Assembly: GCA_019635715.1 (NCBI GenBank)
Contig: JAHBYY010000003.1
Span: 1 to 64,000 of the forward strand
Source: Rhizobiaceae bacterium
GTDB taxonomy: Bacteria; Pseudomonadota; Alphaproteobacteria; Rhizobiales; Rhizobiaceae
DNA length: 64,000 nt
Direction of reading: 5' to 3'
Shown: one piece after another, positions 55,618 to 64,000 of the stretch
How the letters are laid out: every line of letters starts with the position of its first letter
How positions within the stretch are numbered: the stretch's first letter is position 1
Made by a program: the position numbers and the translations under genes
Notes under the pieces: generated by a model
Told to the model about the DNA's origin: nothing
Seen by the model: only the letters and a program-made list of their open reading frames with translations
Databases searched by the model: none

Positions 55618-57267
55618 TCAGAGGCCGAGAGAGGCCTTGTAGAGCTTTATCTGGCTGTCGCGGCCGATCTGGTCGGTGATCTTCTCCCAGGCGGCGGCGA
55701 TCGCGTCGGCCGTCTCCTGAGCCGACTTGTACTGGCCGGCAAACCCCTTCGCCAGTTCGTCCTCGGCGACCGAATAGTACTGGAAGATACCGGGAATGCG
55801 CGGCTCGATCGCGGCGTTCGGATGGTTGTAGCTGTCCTTGTTCGAGCCGAGGTAGTCCTCGATGTAGGCGCGGTCGTAGCCCGCCTTCTCCCACTCGTCG
55901 AAGTTGAAGTGCGACTGCCGGTAGGGCTGGAAGCCCGACGGATAGGCGGCCGTCCACAGGCTGAGATCCTTGCCGCCGAGATGGGCGGCGGCCGACCATG
56001 CGGCCTTGCGCTTCTTCTCGTCGGCGGAGACGCGGCTGGTCACGTAGACGCCCCAGCCGAGATACGCCATGTTCGGGGCGAAATTGCCGCCTTCCGGCTC
56101 TTCCCATTCGCCCTTGGCCGAGTTGTAGACCTTCGTCGAGCCGGGGTTGATCGAGAATCCGGTGACGTCGCCGACCACCGAGGTGTCGGAGGTGCGGGCC
56201 ATCGAGCCCACGTCGCCCCACCAGGTCAGCGCCATGCCGGTGCCGGCGAGGAACTGCTGGAACGCGGTCGTGCCCGGATCGGCGTTGATCTGGTCCGGCG
56301 GATAGGCACCCGCGGCGATCAGATCCATGACGTCCTGGATCGCCTGCACCCAGGCCGGGTTGTTGACGCGCGGCTTCATGGTGTCGGCGTCGAACAGCCA
56401 CGCCTTGTCGTCGGGATGCTTGGCATAGGCCGAGGCGCGATCTTCGAGGAAGTAGAAGCCGAAGCCGCCCCAGCCCTTCAGCGGATCGAGGAAGCCATAG
56501 GCCTCCAGCCCGGTGAGCGGATCCTTCTGGCCCTTCACCTTCTTGGAGATCTCGTCGACCTTCTGCCAGGTCGTCGGGGCTTCCGCCTCGCCGCTGATCG
56601 AGCCTTCGCCGAAATAGTCCTTGCGGTAGGCGAAGGTGTGGCAATCGCCGTCGATGGTGATGCGGTAGGTCTTGCCGTCCCAGGTGCCGACCGGCGGCTG
56701 CAGGTAGCCGACGAGGTCGTCAGCGTCGATCTGCGTCTTGACCCAGTCCGGCATCTCGTCGAGCAGGCCCTTGCTCGCCGTGTCGCCCTCGAACGGAGCA
56801 CCCATCTCGATGATGTCGAAATCGACGGTGCCGGTGGCGATCGACTGCTGCAGGCGCGCATTGTAGTCGGCCTGGGCGAGATCGATCCAGTTGATCTTGG
56901 CGCCGGTATAGGCCTCCCACGGCTTCAGGAAGCCGCGGAACAGGAAATTGTGGAGATTCTGGTTGTTCAGGCCCATGAAGGTGAGTTCGACGCCGGCGAA
57001 CTCGCCTTCCTTGACGCCCGCCTTCGTCGCGCCCAGGCAAAGCTCGCCGACCTTCTGCCAGTCGGCATCGGTCGGAGACCCCTTGCCGACGCCCGGAATC
57101 TGCAGGATCTGGGCACGGACGTCTTCCTGCGCCGAGGCCTGGCCTGCCAGCAGGCCGAGGCCGGCCGACGAACCGGCGGCGATGGCCGCCATGCTGGCCG
57201 CGCCCTGGAGCATGGCGCGACGGCTCATGCTCACGCGGACGAGATGATCGTATACGGATTGCTTCAT
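55618..57267 (-). CDS. Sugar ABC transporter substrate-binding protein (Tat-exported)
   Basis: A 549-residue family 1 extracellular solute-binding protein, longer than the usual 400-450 residues. A twin-arginine signal (MSRRAMLQGAASMAAIAAG) follows a 13-residue leader, ending around GQASAQ, so the protein is probably exported folded by Tat. The mature part contains LTFMGLNNQNLHNF, FDIIEMGAPFEGD and ALTWWGDVGSMARTS. GGGAGGTAACGAC precedes the ATG. It is the first gene of a leftward unit with two permeases; the ATPase gene is divergent. Confidence 0.88.
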   Translation of the reverse strand: MKQSVYDHLVRVSMSRRAMLQGAASMAAIAAGSSAGLGLLAGQASAQEDVRAQILQIPGVGKGSPTDADWQKVGELCLGATKAGVKEGEFAGVELTFMGLNNQNLHNFLFRGFLKPWEAYTGAKINWIDLAQADYNARLQQSIATGTVDFDIIEMGAPFEGDTASKGLLDEMPDWVKTQIDADDLVGYLQPPVGTWDGKTYRITIDGDCHTFAYRKDYFGEGSISGEAEAPTTWQKVDEISKKVKGQKDPLTGLEAYGFLDPLKGWGGFGFYFLEDRASAYAKHPDDKAWLFDADTMKPRVNNPAWVQAIQDVMDLIAAGAYPPDQINADPGTTAFQQFLAGTGMALTWWGDVGSMARTSDTSVVGDVTGFSINPGSTKVYNSAKGEWEEPEGGNFAPNMAYLGWGVYVTSRVSADEKKRKAAWSAAAHLGGKDLSLWTAAYPSGFQPYRQSHFNFDEWEKAGYDRAYIEDYLGSNKDSYNHPNAAIEPRIPGIFQYYSVAEDELAKGFAGQYKSAQETADAIAAAWEKITDQIGRDSQIKLYKASLGL

Positions 57268-57562
57268 GTCGTTACCTCCCAGTGTGACGGTATGCTCCCG
57301 CTCGCTGATCCTCCCCGGACCGCGGCGGTCTAGTCCCCCTGCGTGACCCGGTCGGTATCGGCCGGCTCTTCATCAGCAAATTTTATTTTCGCGCATGGAT
57401 ATCTGCAAGTCCATATTCTAGCAACTGGTAGCGGTGTCAACGGAGATCGCGCCGGCACCGGGCTGGCTTGCCGGATGTGACCGGCAGTAGACTCGGCACC
57501 GCGCCTTCGATAGCGTCGCGGCGCAAATCGAGGTGCCTGGACAAGGCTTGCGCGGGGGGATC
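57268..57562. promoter_or_regulatory. Divergent promoter region of the sugar transporter
   Basis: A 295-base gap between the binding-protein gene (leftward) and the ATPase gene (rightward). It contains an AT-rich island near 57377-57420 (AAATTTTATTTTCGCG and following bases), unusual in this DNA. A weak inverted repeat ATGGA (57395-57399) and TCCAT (57410-57414) lies within it. It should carry both promoters and an operator. I see no regulator gene in the island that would bind it, and no small gene inside the gap. Confidence 0.5.
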
Positions 57563-58618
57563 ATGGCCCAGGTGGCAATTCGCGACGTCGCGAAGGACTA
57601 CGGTGCAGTCAAGGTGTTGCACGGCGTCAGCGTCGACATCGCCGATGGAGAGTTCGTCGTGCTCGTCGGTCCGTCCGGCTGCGGCAAGTCCACCCTGCTG
57701 CGCATGGTGGCCGGCCTGGAGGCGATCAACGGCGGCACCGTCTCGATCGGCGACAGGGTGGTGAACCAGCTTCCGCCGGCCAAGCGCGACATCGCGATGG
57801 TCTTCCAGAGCTACGCGCTCTATCCGCACAAGACGGTGGCGCAGAACATGGCCTTCGCGCTGAAGCTGCGGAGGACGGATTCGAAAGAAATCGCCCAGCG
57901 CGTCGCCAAGGCGGCGGAGATCCTCGATCTGACGCCCTACCTCAACCGCTATCCGCGCCAGCTTTCGGGCGGCCAGCGCCAGCGCGTCGCCATGGGCCGC
58001 GCCATCGTGCGCGACCCGCAGGTCTTCCTGTTCGACGAACCGCTGTCCAACCTCGATGCCAAGCTGCGCGTCCAGATGCGCACTGAGATCAAGGAACTGC
58101 ATCAGCGCCTCAAGACCACGACGATCTACGTCACTCACGACCAGGTCGAGGCGATGACGATGGCCGACAAGATCGTCGTCATGCAGGCGGGCCGCATCGA
58201 GCAGATCGGCGCGCCGCTCGAACTGTTCGACCAGCCGGCCAACACCTTCGTCGCCAGCTTTATCGGCTCGCCTTCGATGAACCTGCTGAAGGGTGTCGCC
58301 GCCGACGGCGGCGGCGCTGTCGTGGTCGGCGGGATGCGGCTTCCGGTGCCGGACGGCACGACGCTGCAGGCGGGCCGGCAGGTGGTCTACGGCATCCGGC
58401 CGGAGCATTTCGACATTGCCGAGGACGGCGTCGAGGCGACGATCAAGGTGATCGAGCCGACAGGCTCGGAGACCCTGGTCTTCCTGCGTTCCGGCGAGGC
58501 CGACCTCGTGGCGCTGTTTCGCGAGCGCCACGACTTCAAGCCGGGGGAGGTGCTGCGCCTGAAGCCACGCCCCGCCAATGTCCACCTGTTCGACCCGCAG
58601 ACCGGCAGCCGCATCTGA
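57563..58618 (+). CDS. Sugar ABC transporter ATP-binding protein (UgpC/MalK-like)
   Basis: A 351-residue CUT1 ATPase with Walker A VGPSGCGKSTLL, Q-loop VFQSYALYPH, signature LSGGQRQRVAMGRA, Walker B VFLFDEPLSNLDAKLR and switch His in VTHDQVEAMT. A C-terminal TOBE regulatory domain is present (YGIRPEHFDIAEDG). The ATG at 57563 follows GGGGGGA. It energises the two divergent permeases. The FucU-type gene follows after 39 bases and the ribokinase gene after that, all on this strand. Confidence 0.92.
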   Translation: MAQVAIRDVAKDYGAVKVLHGVSVDIADGEFVVLVGPSGCGKSTLLRMVAGLEAINGGTVSIGDRVVNQLPPAKRDIAMVFQSYALYPHKTVAQNMAFALKLRRTDSKEIAQRVAKAAEILDLTPYLNRYPRQLSGGQRQRVAMGRAIVRDPQVFLFDEPLSNLDAKLRVQMRTEIKELHQRLKTTTIYVTHDQVEAMTMADKIVVMQAGRIEQIGAPLELFDQPANTFVASFIGSPSMNLLKGVAADGGGAVVVGGMRLPVPDGTTLQAGRQVVYGIRPEHFDIAEDGVEATIKVIEPTGSETLVFLRSGEADLVALFRERHDFKPGEVLRLKPRPANVHLFDPQTGSRI

Positions 58619-58657
58619 ACTGCCGGCGAAAATCCCAAGAATCCGGAGGAAACCTGA

Positions 58658-59107
58658 ATGCTGAAGAAAATCAGCCCGCTGCTCAATGCCGACGTGCTCT
58701 ACGCACTGCGCTCGATGGGCCACGGCGACGACCTGATTCTGTGCGACATGAATTTCCCGGCCGATTCCGTCGCCCGCGAGACCAGCTTCGGCGAGCTGCT
58801 CCGCATCAATGCAAGCGCGGCCGATGTTGCCCGCGCCGTCCTCTCGCTCTACCCGCTCGACTCCTTCGTCGACGACGCCGCGGCGCGCATGGAGGTGGTC
58901 GGCAAGCCTGACGAGATCCTGCCTGTCATGGACGAGGTGCAGAACGAGATCGATGCGGCGGAGGGCAAGTCCTGGCCGATGATCGGCATCGAGCGCTACG
59001 CCTTCTACGAGCGTGCCAAGAAGGCCTATTGCGTCATCCAGACCGGCGAGCGCCGCTTCTACGGCTGCTTCGCCCTGCGCAAGGGCGTGATCGGCCCGGA
59101 CGCCTGA
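58658..59107 (+). CDS. fucU: RbsD/FucU-family sugar mutarotase
   Basis: A 149-residue protein of the RbsD/FucU family, which interconverts sugar anomers. It has MLKKISPLLNADVLYALRSM, then GHGDDLILCDMNFPADSVA with the catalytic His and Asp, and a C-terminal FYERAKKAYCVIQTGERRFYG. The FucU group is favoured over RbsD by the length and the YALRSMGHGD block. It prepares the anomer used by the transporter's downstream enzymes. CGGAGG lies about seven bases upstream of the ATG. The ribokinase gene starts four bases after its stop. Confidence 0.88.
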   Translation: MLKKISPLLNADVLYALRSMGHGDDLILCDMNFPADSVARETSFGELLRINASAADVARAVLSLYPLDSFVDDAAARMEVVGKPDEILPVMDEVQNEIDAAEGKSWPMIGIERYAFYERAKKAYCVIQTGERRFYGCFALRKGVIGPDA

Positions 59108-59111
59108 GACC

Positions 59112-60038
59112 ATGCCTGTGCAGAAGCCCGTCGTCATCCTCGGCGTGTTCGTCGCGGACACGGCCTATCGCGCCGCGCGCCAGCCGCGCCTGGGCGAAAC
59201 CATCCTCGGCAATGACTTCAAGCTGGGGCCGGGTGGAAAGGGGTCGAACCAGGCGGTCGCCGCCGGGCGTCTCGGCGCCGACGTGACCTTCATGACGAGG
59301 CTCGGCCTCGACGCTTTCGGCGATATGGCGCGCTCGACCTGGAGCGCCGCCGGCGTTGCGCAGGCGGTCATCGACACGCCCGAGAGCTACACCGGAGCCG
59401 CCTACATCTTCGTCGAAGAAGGCAGCGGCAACAATGCGATCATCGTCGCGCCCGGCGCGGCGCGGCTGATCTCGCCGGCCGACATCGACGCGCATGCCGA
59501 CCTGATCCGCAAGGCCGGCGTCTTCGTCACCCAGCTCGAACAGCCGATCGATGCCGCGCAGCGCGCCCTCGAACTGGCACGCGCGGCCGGCGTCACGACG
59601 ATCCTCAACCCGGCGCCTGCGGCCGCCTTGCCGGACGCCATCTTCGCGCTCTGCGACTATGTCACGCCCAACGAGACGGAAACCGAGGAACTGACCGGGC
59701 TCAAGGTCGCGACCGTCGAGGATGCGCGTCGTGCCGCGGATGTCCTGATTGGCAAGGGCGTCGGCACGGTGATCGTCACACTCGGCGAGAAGGGGGCGCT
59801 GATCCACGGAAAGGGCGTCTCGGAACATGTGCCGGCGATCTCGGCCGGGCCCGTCGTGGAAACGACGGGAGCAGGGGACGCGTTCAACGGCGGCTTCGCC
59901 ACGGCACTGGCGCGCGCGGTCGCGCCCGTCGAGGCGGTGCGCTTCGCCTGCGCCGTGGCCGGCATCTCGGTCACCCGGCCGGGAACGGCGCCTTCCATGC
60001 CGACGCTCGACGAGGTCGAGCGCTTGCTGGCTCGGTAG
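59112..60038 (+). CDS. rbsK: Ribokinase (PfkB family)
   Basis: A 308-residue PfkB-family kinase. The substrate-binding LGPGGKGSNQAVAAGRLGA near residue 38 and the catalytic TTGAGDAFNGGFATAL near 250 with the anion-hole GAGD are intact. NPAPAAALPD and PNETETEELTG match ribokinases best. It should phosphorylate ribose or a related pentose/hexose brought in by the adjacent ABC system. A second kinase (FGGY) lies in the same island, so the pathway may have two phosphorylation steps or handle two sugars. It is convergent with the SDR gene, one base after. Confidence 0.88.
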   Translation: MPVQKPVVILGVFVADTAYRAARQPRLGETILGNDFKLGPGGKGSNQAVAAGRLGADVTFMTRLGLDAFGDMARSTWSAAGVAQAVIDTPESYTGAAYIFVEEGSGNNAIIVAPGAARLISPADIDAHADLIRKAGVFVTQLEQPIDAAQRALELARAAGVTTILNPAPAAALPDAIFALCDYVTPNETETEELTGLKVATVEDARRAADVLIGKGVGTVIVTLGEKGALIHGKGVSEHVPAISAGPVVETTGAGDAFNGGFATALARAVAPVEAVRFACAVAGISVTRPGTAPSMPTLDEVERLLAR

Positions 60039-60830
60039 TCAGCGGCGACCGCGCGCCGCGATGCGGCGGTCGTACCACGGCGCAAGCACCGGCTTGGCGA
60101 GCGAGCCGAACAGGCCGAGCAGGCGCATCTGCGTACCCGGGTAGATCGCGAAGCGGCCGCGCTCCACGCCTGCGAGCGCCGCCGCGGCGACCGCGTCGGC
60201 GCTCATCCGCCCGCCGCCGCCGATGATCGCCTGCGCCTCCGCCGGCCGAAGCGGCAATTCGGCGGCAAGCTGCGGCGTCTCGGTGTCGGGCGGGAAGCAG
60301 ATCGAGACGGCGACGCCGGCCGGCCTGGCCTCCAGGCGCAGCGCTTCCGCGAAGCCGACCAGCCCCGCCTTCGACGCGCAATAGGCGGAGTATCCATAGA
60401 TGCCGATCAGGCCCGCGCCCGAGCCGATCATCAGAATGCGCCCCTGCCGGCGTGCCTTCATCCCCGCATACACCGCGCGCACGCAATTCACCGTCCCGAA
60501 CAGGTTCGTCCTGATCTGTGCCTCGAACTCGGCGGGCGGCTGCTCGTCGAAGCGCCCCGGCTGGACGACGCCGGCCGAGGTGACGAGGAGATCGCAGGGG
60601 CCGGCCGTGACTTCGAGGCGGGCGAACGCATCCGATATGGCTGCGGCATCGCCGACGTCGGCTTGCGCGACGGCGACGGGCGCCGACCGGCCGGCGAGCT
60701 CGGCCTGGAGCCGATGCAGCGGCCCTGGTGTCCGGGCGACGACCGAGACGGCGTCTCCCCGCGCCGCGCAGCGCCGGGCGATCGCCGCGCCGATGCCGCT
60801 CGATCCGCCGGTGATGATCACATGCGCCAT
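60039..60830 (-). CDS. SDR-family oxidoreductase (3-ketosphinganine reductase-like)
   Basis: A 263-residue short-chain dehydrogenase. It has the cofactor loop ITGGSSGIGAAIARR, a catalytic Ser in RILMIGSGAG and the YxxxK motif in YSAYCASKAGL. The block ICFPPDTETPQL resembles the PPDTDTP stretch of 3-ketodihydrosphingosine reductases, so a lipid-type keto substrate is possible (inference). The ATG at 60830 gives the standard Rossmann start; a further ten in-frame codons lie upstream. It faces away from the LTA-synthase-like gene. Confidence 0.8.
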   Translation of the reverse strand: MAHVIITGGSSGIGAAIARRCAARGDAVSVVARTPGPLHRLQAELAGRSAPVAVAQADVGDAAAISDAFARLEVTAGPCDLLVTSAGVVQPGRFDEQPPAEFEAQIRTNLFGTVNCVRAVYAGMKARRQGRILMIGSGAGLIGIYGYSAYCASKAGLVGFAEALRLEARPAGVAVSICFPPDTETPQLAAELPLRPAEAQAIIGGGGRMSADAVAAAALAGVERGRFAIYPGTQMRLLGLFGSLAKPVLAPWYDRRIAARGRR

Positions 60831-60890
60831 GACAAGTCCCGTGTTGCCGGTGGGTAACACGGCGGCGCGACATCAACAATTCGCCGGCGC

Positions 60891-62567
60891 ATGGCAGGGT
60901 TGATAAGCAATGCGAAAGCTGCGACAGGCGTTTCACCTGCGACGCGGCAGCCGATCGCTGGTGTCTCTGCATCGCCCGCCCGGCGGGCCTTTCCGGGGTT
61001 GTTCTTGGCGTTCGCTCCATACGCGCATCCGGTCCCGCTCGCGGTATGCTCGTTTCTCGCGGCGATGCTGGTGGTGGTGGCGACCGACCGGTTCGCCTTG
61101 TCGCCGTCGGCCCGTGCAGGAGCGCTGCGGGAGGCGGCGAGATCGGACCGGCGGCGCGACCTCGTCGCGCGCGCGCTGCTGGTTCTCCTGGTCTTCGCAT
61201 TCTTCTTCGCGATTTCCTGGAGGCCCCTCTATTGCCTGGCAGGGACGATCAGCTTCTTCGCGATCTTCACCGCCATCTCGCGGGTCAAATACACCGACAT
61301 CCGCGAGCCGCTGGTGTTTTCGGATGTCGCCCTCGTGCTGCTGCTGTTCCGGCATCGCGAGATCTTCCGCGCGACCTTCACGCTCTACGCCGTGGTCGCC
61401 CTGGGCGTGCTGTACGTCTTCGGCGCTTCGACGCTGTTCTATCTCTATGAGCCGGCCCTGCTGCCGGGGCGCGGCTCGATCTGTTTTATCGCAGCCGCGG
61501 TCATCCTGGCCATCGTGCCCTGGCTTCTGCTGTTTCTCCCATCGGTGAGGCGGATCGCCGCGCGCGCTGCCGAAAGGCTGATCGGGTCCGCATCGATCTC
61601 GGCGCTGACGCTGCGCGTCGGCACCTTCGGGGCGATGATCTTCGGCGTCCTGGCATGGCTCGGCGACCGTCCGCGGCCCGTGCCCGGCCCTGTCGATCTG
61701 CCGGCGACGCCGTCCGGGCAGCGGCCGCTGCTGATCGTCTGGCAGTCGGAATCCTTCGTCGACATGCGCCGTCACGGCGCCGACATCGCGCTTCCCAATC
61801 TGGACGCGCTAAGACGCCGCGCCGTGTCCTGGGGCCGCTTCTCCAGCGTCTTCGAGGGCGGCTACACGCTGCGCACCGAGTTTGCCGTGCTTTCCGGCCT
61901 GCCGCCCGAGGCGCTGGGTCCGGATGCATCCCATCCCTATCTCCGCCCGGAGGTCTATGCGGATGTCGTCTGGCCGGCGCGCCTGCTGCGCAGCGGCTGG
62001 GCGACGCGGTTCATCCACCCCTACGATCCCGTCTTCTTCTCGCGCGACCGGGCATTGCCGCGGCTCGGCTTCGAGAAGCTGAGCATGATCGACGATTTCG
62101 ACCATGATCCGCGCCGCAGCGGACCCTATGTGTCCGACATCGACCTCACCGGCCACGTCCTCCGGGCCTGTGCCTCCGACGTCGACCGCGCCGGCCAGTT
62201 CGTGTTCGTCGCGTCGATGGAAAATCACGGTCCGTGGTCACCGGGACGCTACGGCGACGCCTCCGACCCGATCGACATTTATCTCGGCCTGCTGGAGCGG
62301 TCGGACCAGGCGCTCGGCCATCTCGTGGAGGAACTCGACCGGCTGGACCGCCCCGTCTGGCTGGTCTTCTACGGCGATCACCCGCCGATCCTCAAATCCT
62401 TCGCCGATCCGTTTCCGGACGCGCTCACCGACTACGTCATCGTTCCCCTCGGCGGCGCGCGCGGGCAAGAAATTTCCGTTGAGCCCGGCGACATGGCGCC
62501 TTGGCATTTGATCGCCAAGACGCTTTCCCATATGGCTTCTCGCGGCGACCCAGCGCGCCCGGAGTAA
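60891..62567 (+). CDS. LTA-synthase-like membrane sulfatase/phosphotransferase
   Basis: A 558-residue protein with about five N-terminal membrane segments (residues 30-265) and a C-terminal alkaline-phosphatase-superfamily domain. This contains LLIVWQSESFVDMRRHGAD (metal Glu), the nucleophile Thr region FEGGYTLRTEFAVLSGL, ASMENHGPWSPG and VFYGDHPPIL. It is related to lipoteichoic-acid synthase and OpgB-type phosphoglycerol transferases, which move glycerol-phosphate onto surface glycans. A capsule gene follows after 13 bases, so decoration of capsule or glucan is plausible. The ATG at 60891 has a weak ribosome site and the real start may be a little downstream. Confidence 0.8.
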   Translation: MAGLISNAKAATGVSPATRQPIAGVSASPARRAFPGLFLAFAPYAHPVPLAVCSFLAAMLVVVATDRFALSPSARAGALREAARSDRRRDLVARALLVLLVFAFFFAISWRPLYCLAGTISFFAIFTAISRVKYTDIREPLVFSDVALVLLLFRHREIFRATFTLYAVVALGVLYVFGASTLFYLYEPALLPGRGSICFIAAAVILAIVPWLLLFLPSVRRIAARAAERLIGSASISALTLRVGTFGAMIFGVLAWLGDRPRPVPGPVDLPATPSGQRPLLIVWQSESFVDMRRHGADIALPNLDALRRRAVSWGRFSSVFEGGYTLRTEFAVLSGLPPEALGPDASHPYLRPEVYADVVWPARLLRSGWATRFIHPYDPVFFSRDRALPRLGFEKLSMIDDFDHDPRRSGPYVSDIDLTGHVLRACASDVDRAGQFVFVASMENHGPWSPGRYGDASDPIDIYLGLLERSDQALGHLVEELDRLDRPVWLVFYGDHPPILKSFADPFPDALTDYVIVPLGGARGQEISVEPGDMAPWHLIAKTLSHMASRGDPARPE

Positions 62568-62580
62568 TACAAGACGACGC

Positions 62581-63912
62581 ATGCCGGCCACGCCACCAGC
62601 CAGGACGAATGACGCGGTCGCCGGAACCAAGCGGGTATTCCTGTTCCTGCAGGGCCCGTCCTCGATGCTGTTCCAGCGCATTGCCGAAAATCTCGAGCGA
62701 CGCGGACACCGCTGCCTTCGGGTGAACCTGTGCACCGGCGACCGCATGTTCTGGCACCGCCGTGGCGCCCTGAACTATCGCGGGCGCCCGGAGGGATGGC
62801 GCAGCTATCTCGACGCACTGGTGACGCGAGAAGGGATCACCGAGATGATCCTGCTCGGCGAGGAGCGCCCGCACCACCGCGAGGCGATCGCCATCGCCAA
62901 GCGGCGCGGCCTCGTCGTCTATACCGTCGAGATGGGATATCTCAGGCCGGACTGGATCCGCGTCGAGATCGACGGCAGCGGCCACAACTCCCATCTGCCG
63001 GCCGATCCGGCCCTCGTGCTTGCCGCCGGATCGAAGCTGCCGCCGGTGGACTACAGCCAGCACCATACGCAGACATTCCTGTCGGACGCTGCCCAGGACG
63101 TTCTCTTCAACCTGTCCAACGTCTTCCTCTGCATGTTCTATCCGCACTACAAATGGCACGCGATTTATCACCCGATCGCCGAATATGCCGGCTGGGTGGT
63201 CCGCTTCTTCTCGAAAGGACGGCGGGCCGCGGCGGCGCGCGAGTTCATCAACCGGCTGACAGTGGAGCGGCGACCTTACTTCCTGATGCCGCTGCAACTG
63301 GAGACGGACTACCAGATCCGGGCCTATTCGCCGTTCAACACGCAGCGCGAGGCCATTGAACTGGTGATCGCCTCGATGGCGCTGAATGCCGCCGCCGATA
63401 CCGAACTGGTGATCAAGGCTCATCCGCTCCACAACGGGCTCATCGACTGGACGAAGGAGGTCGACGCGATCGCCCGGCGCTACAATTTCCAGGATCGCGT
63501 GTTCACCGTCGACGGCGGCAATCTGCAGCGCCTGATCTCCCATGCCCTCGGCATCGTCACCATCAACTCGACGGCGGGCCTGCAGGCGGTGCATGCCGGT
63601 CGCCCGGTCAAGGTTCTCGGATGCGCGGTCTTCGACATGGCCGGACTGACCGACCAGGGCCCGCTCGACGATTTCTGGCGGGCGCCGGCGAAGCCCGTGG
63701 CAGCCCTCAACGAGGCGTTTCATCGCCTGATCGATGCCGCGGTGCATGTGCGCGGCAACTTCTACTCGAGCGGGGGCGTCGCCGCGGGAGCGGAGGCCAT
63801 CGCCCGCCGCATCGACGAGCGAACCGTCAACCAGCCGGGGGGCTATGTCGATCCGCCGCCGCGCCAGCGTCCGGTCAAGCTGGGCAGACGGCCCGGCGAC
63901 GCGGAGGAGTAG
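62581..63912 (+). CDS. Capsule polysaccharide biosynthesis protein (KpsS/RkpJ-like)
   Basis: A 443-residue soluble glycosyltransferase-like protein of the KpsS/LipB capsule family. It has VFLFLQGPSSMLFQRIAENL near the start, CTGDRMFWHRRGALNYRGRP near 50, the YFLMPLQLETDYQIRAYSPF stretch near 238, LVIKAHPLHNG near 275 and the phospho-sugar-type VTINSTAGLQAVHAGRPVK near 323. KpsS adds Kdo to the lipid anchor of group 2 capsules with KpsC; rhizobial RkpJ is the relative in K-antigen synthesis. It starts 13 bases after the LTA-synthase-like gene and is probably co-transcribed with it. Confidence 0.88.
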   Translation: MPATPPARTNDAVAGTKRVFLFLQGPSSMLFQRIAENLERRGHRCLRVNLCTGDRMFWHRRGALNYRGRPEGWRSYLDALVTREGITEMILLGEERPHHREAIAIAKRRGLVVYTVEMGYLRPDWIRVEIDGSGHNSHLPADPALVLAAGSKLPPVDYSQHHTQTFLSDAAQDVLFNLSNVFLCMFYPHYKWHAIYHPIAEYAGWVVRFFSKGRRAAAAREFINRLTVERRPYFLMPLQLETDYQIRAYSPFNTQREAIELVIASMALNAAADTELVIKAHPLHNGLIDWTKEVDAIARRYNFQDRVFTVDGGNLQRLISHALGIVTINSTAGLQAVHAGRPVKVLGCAVFDMAGLTDQGPLDDFWRAPAKPVAALNEAFHRLIDAAVHVRGNFYSSGGVAAGAEAIARRIDERTVNQPGGYVDPPPRQRPVKLGRRPGDAEE

Positions 63913-63918
63913 GAAGGG

Positions 63919-64000
63919 TCAGCCCTTGACCGCCATCCGCGCCAGGAGCTCGGCGACGTCGACCGACTGGATGCCGAAATTGCGGTCGACCAGGGATTGC
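63919..64000 (-). CDS. 3' end of an unidentified gene (cut by the window edge)
   Basis: The reading frame ending in TGA at 63919-63921 on the minus strand gives 26 residues, ending LLARMAVKG. The remainder lies beyond the window. No family can be named from this piece. It faces the KpsS-like gene tail-to-tail with six bases between them, which supports a real gene end there. It may belong to the same surface-polysaccharide locus, but that is a guess from position only. Confidence 0.45.
   Translation of the reverse strand, partial: QSLVDRNFGIQSVDVAELLARMAVKG

Overview
The window is chromosomal DNA of a GC-rich alphaproteobacterium, most likely a member of the Hyphomicrobiales (Rhizobiales), Mesorhizobium/Phyllobacteriaceae-like. 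The pointers are the DUF4170-acyltransferase-waaA-lpxK-DUF2093-mutL block, the cyclic beta-1,2-glucan pair ndvB/ndvA, a HutF-type histidine pathway, a KpsS-type capsule gene and an AztABC-type zinc importer. This placement rests on gene content only. I see no rRNA, tRNA, CRISPR array, prophage or intact insertion sequence. Coding density is high, and many neighbouring genes overlap by 1-8 bases.

Layout. 0.1-5.7 kb: lipid A/Kdo genes and mutL. 5.8-11 kb: a small methyltransferase, a tandem pair of secreted paralogues, a lipoprotein, a DUF2270 membrane protein and a GGDEF-EAL protein. 11-17.6 kb: glutaryl-CoA dehydrogenase, an enolase-superfamily enzyme, and the threonine-degradation genes kbl and tdh, separated by a parDE toxin-antitoxin pair and a membrane protein. 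17.8-22.9 kb: a degenerate fumarylacetoacetase-like protein, a DinB protein, a stand-alone LigD-type polymerase, a sulfurtransferase-like protein, and an aldo/keto reductase divergent from a LysR regulator. 22.9-25.7 kb: zinc importer aztABC with a probable Zur box. 25.7-27.2 kb: a DauA-like amino-acid oxidoreductase with a RidA partner. 27.2-35 kb: hutC-hutF diverging from hutI-hutH-hutU-hutD, with two palindromic repeat clusters and a clear HutC operator. 35-45.7 kb: ndvB and ndvA. 45.8-46.8 kb: a lone ccmC and a lone Lrp-type ligand-binding domain. 46.9-60 kb: a large catabolic island. 60-64 kb: an SDR reductase, an LTA-synthase-like membrane hydrolase, a KpsS-like capsule protein and the end of one more gene.

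The most interesting part is the 46.9-60 kb island. It holds an aldose-dehydrogenase-type aldo/keto reductase, a BtpA/SgcQ protein, an M42 (SgcX-like) hydrolase, an FGGY kinase, a SIS isomerase, an unusual creatininase-family hydrolase, a complete CUT1 ABC importer, a FucU-type mutarotase and a ribokinase. The BtpA+M42 pair recalls the uncharacterised E. coli sgc operon, but here uptake is by an ABC transporter. The set looks like a complete import-and-breakdown pathway for a sugar or sugar-like compound whose identity the sequence does not reveal. A vapBC toxin-antitoxin pair sits in the middle of it.
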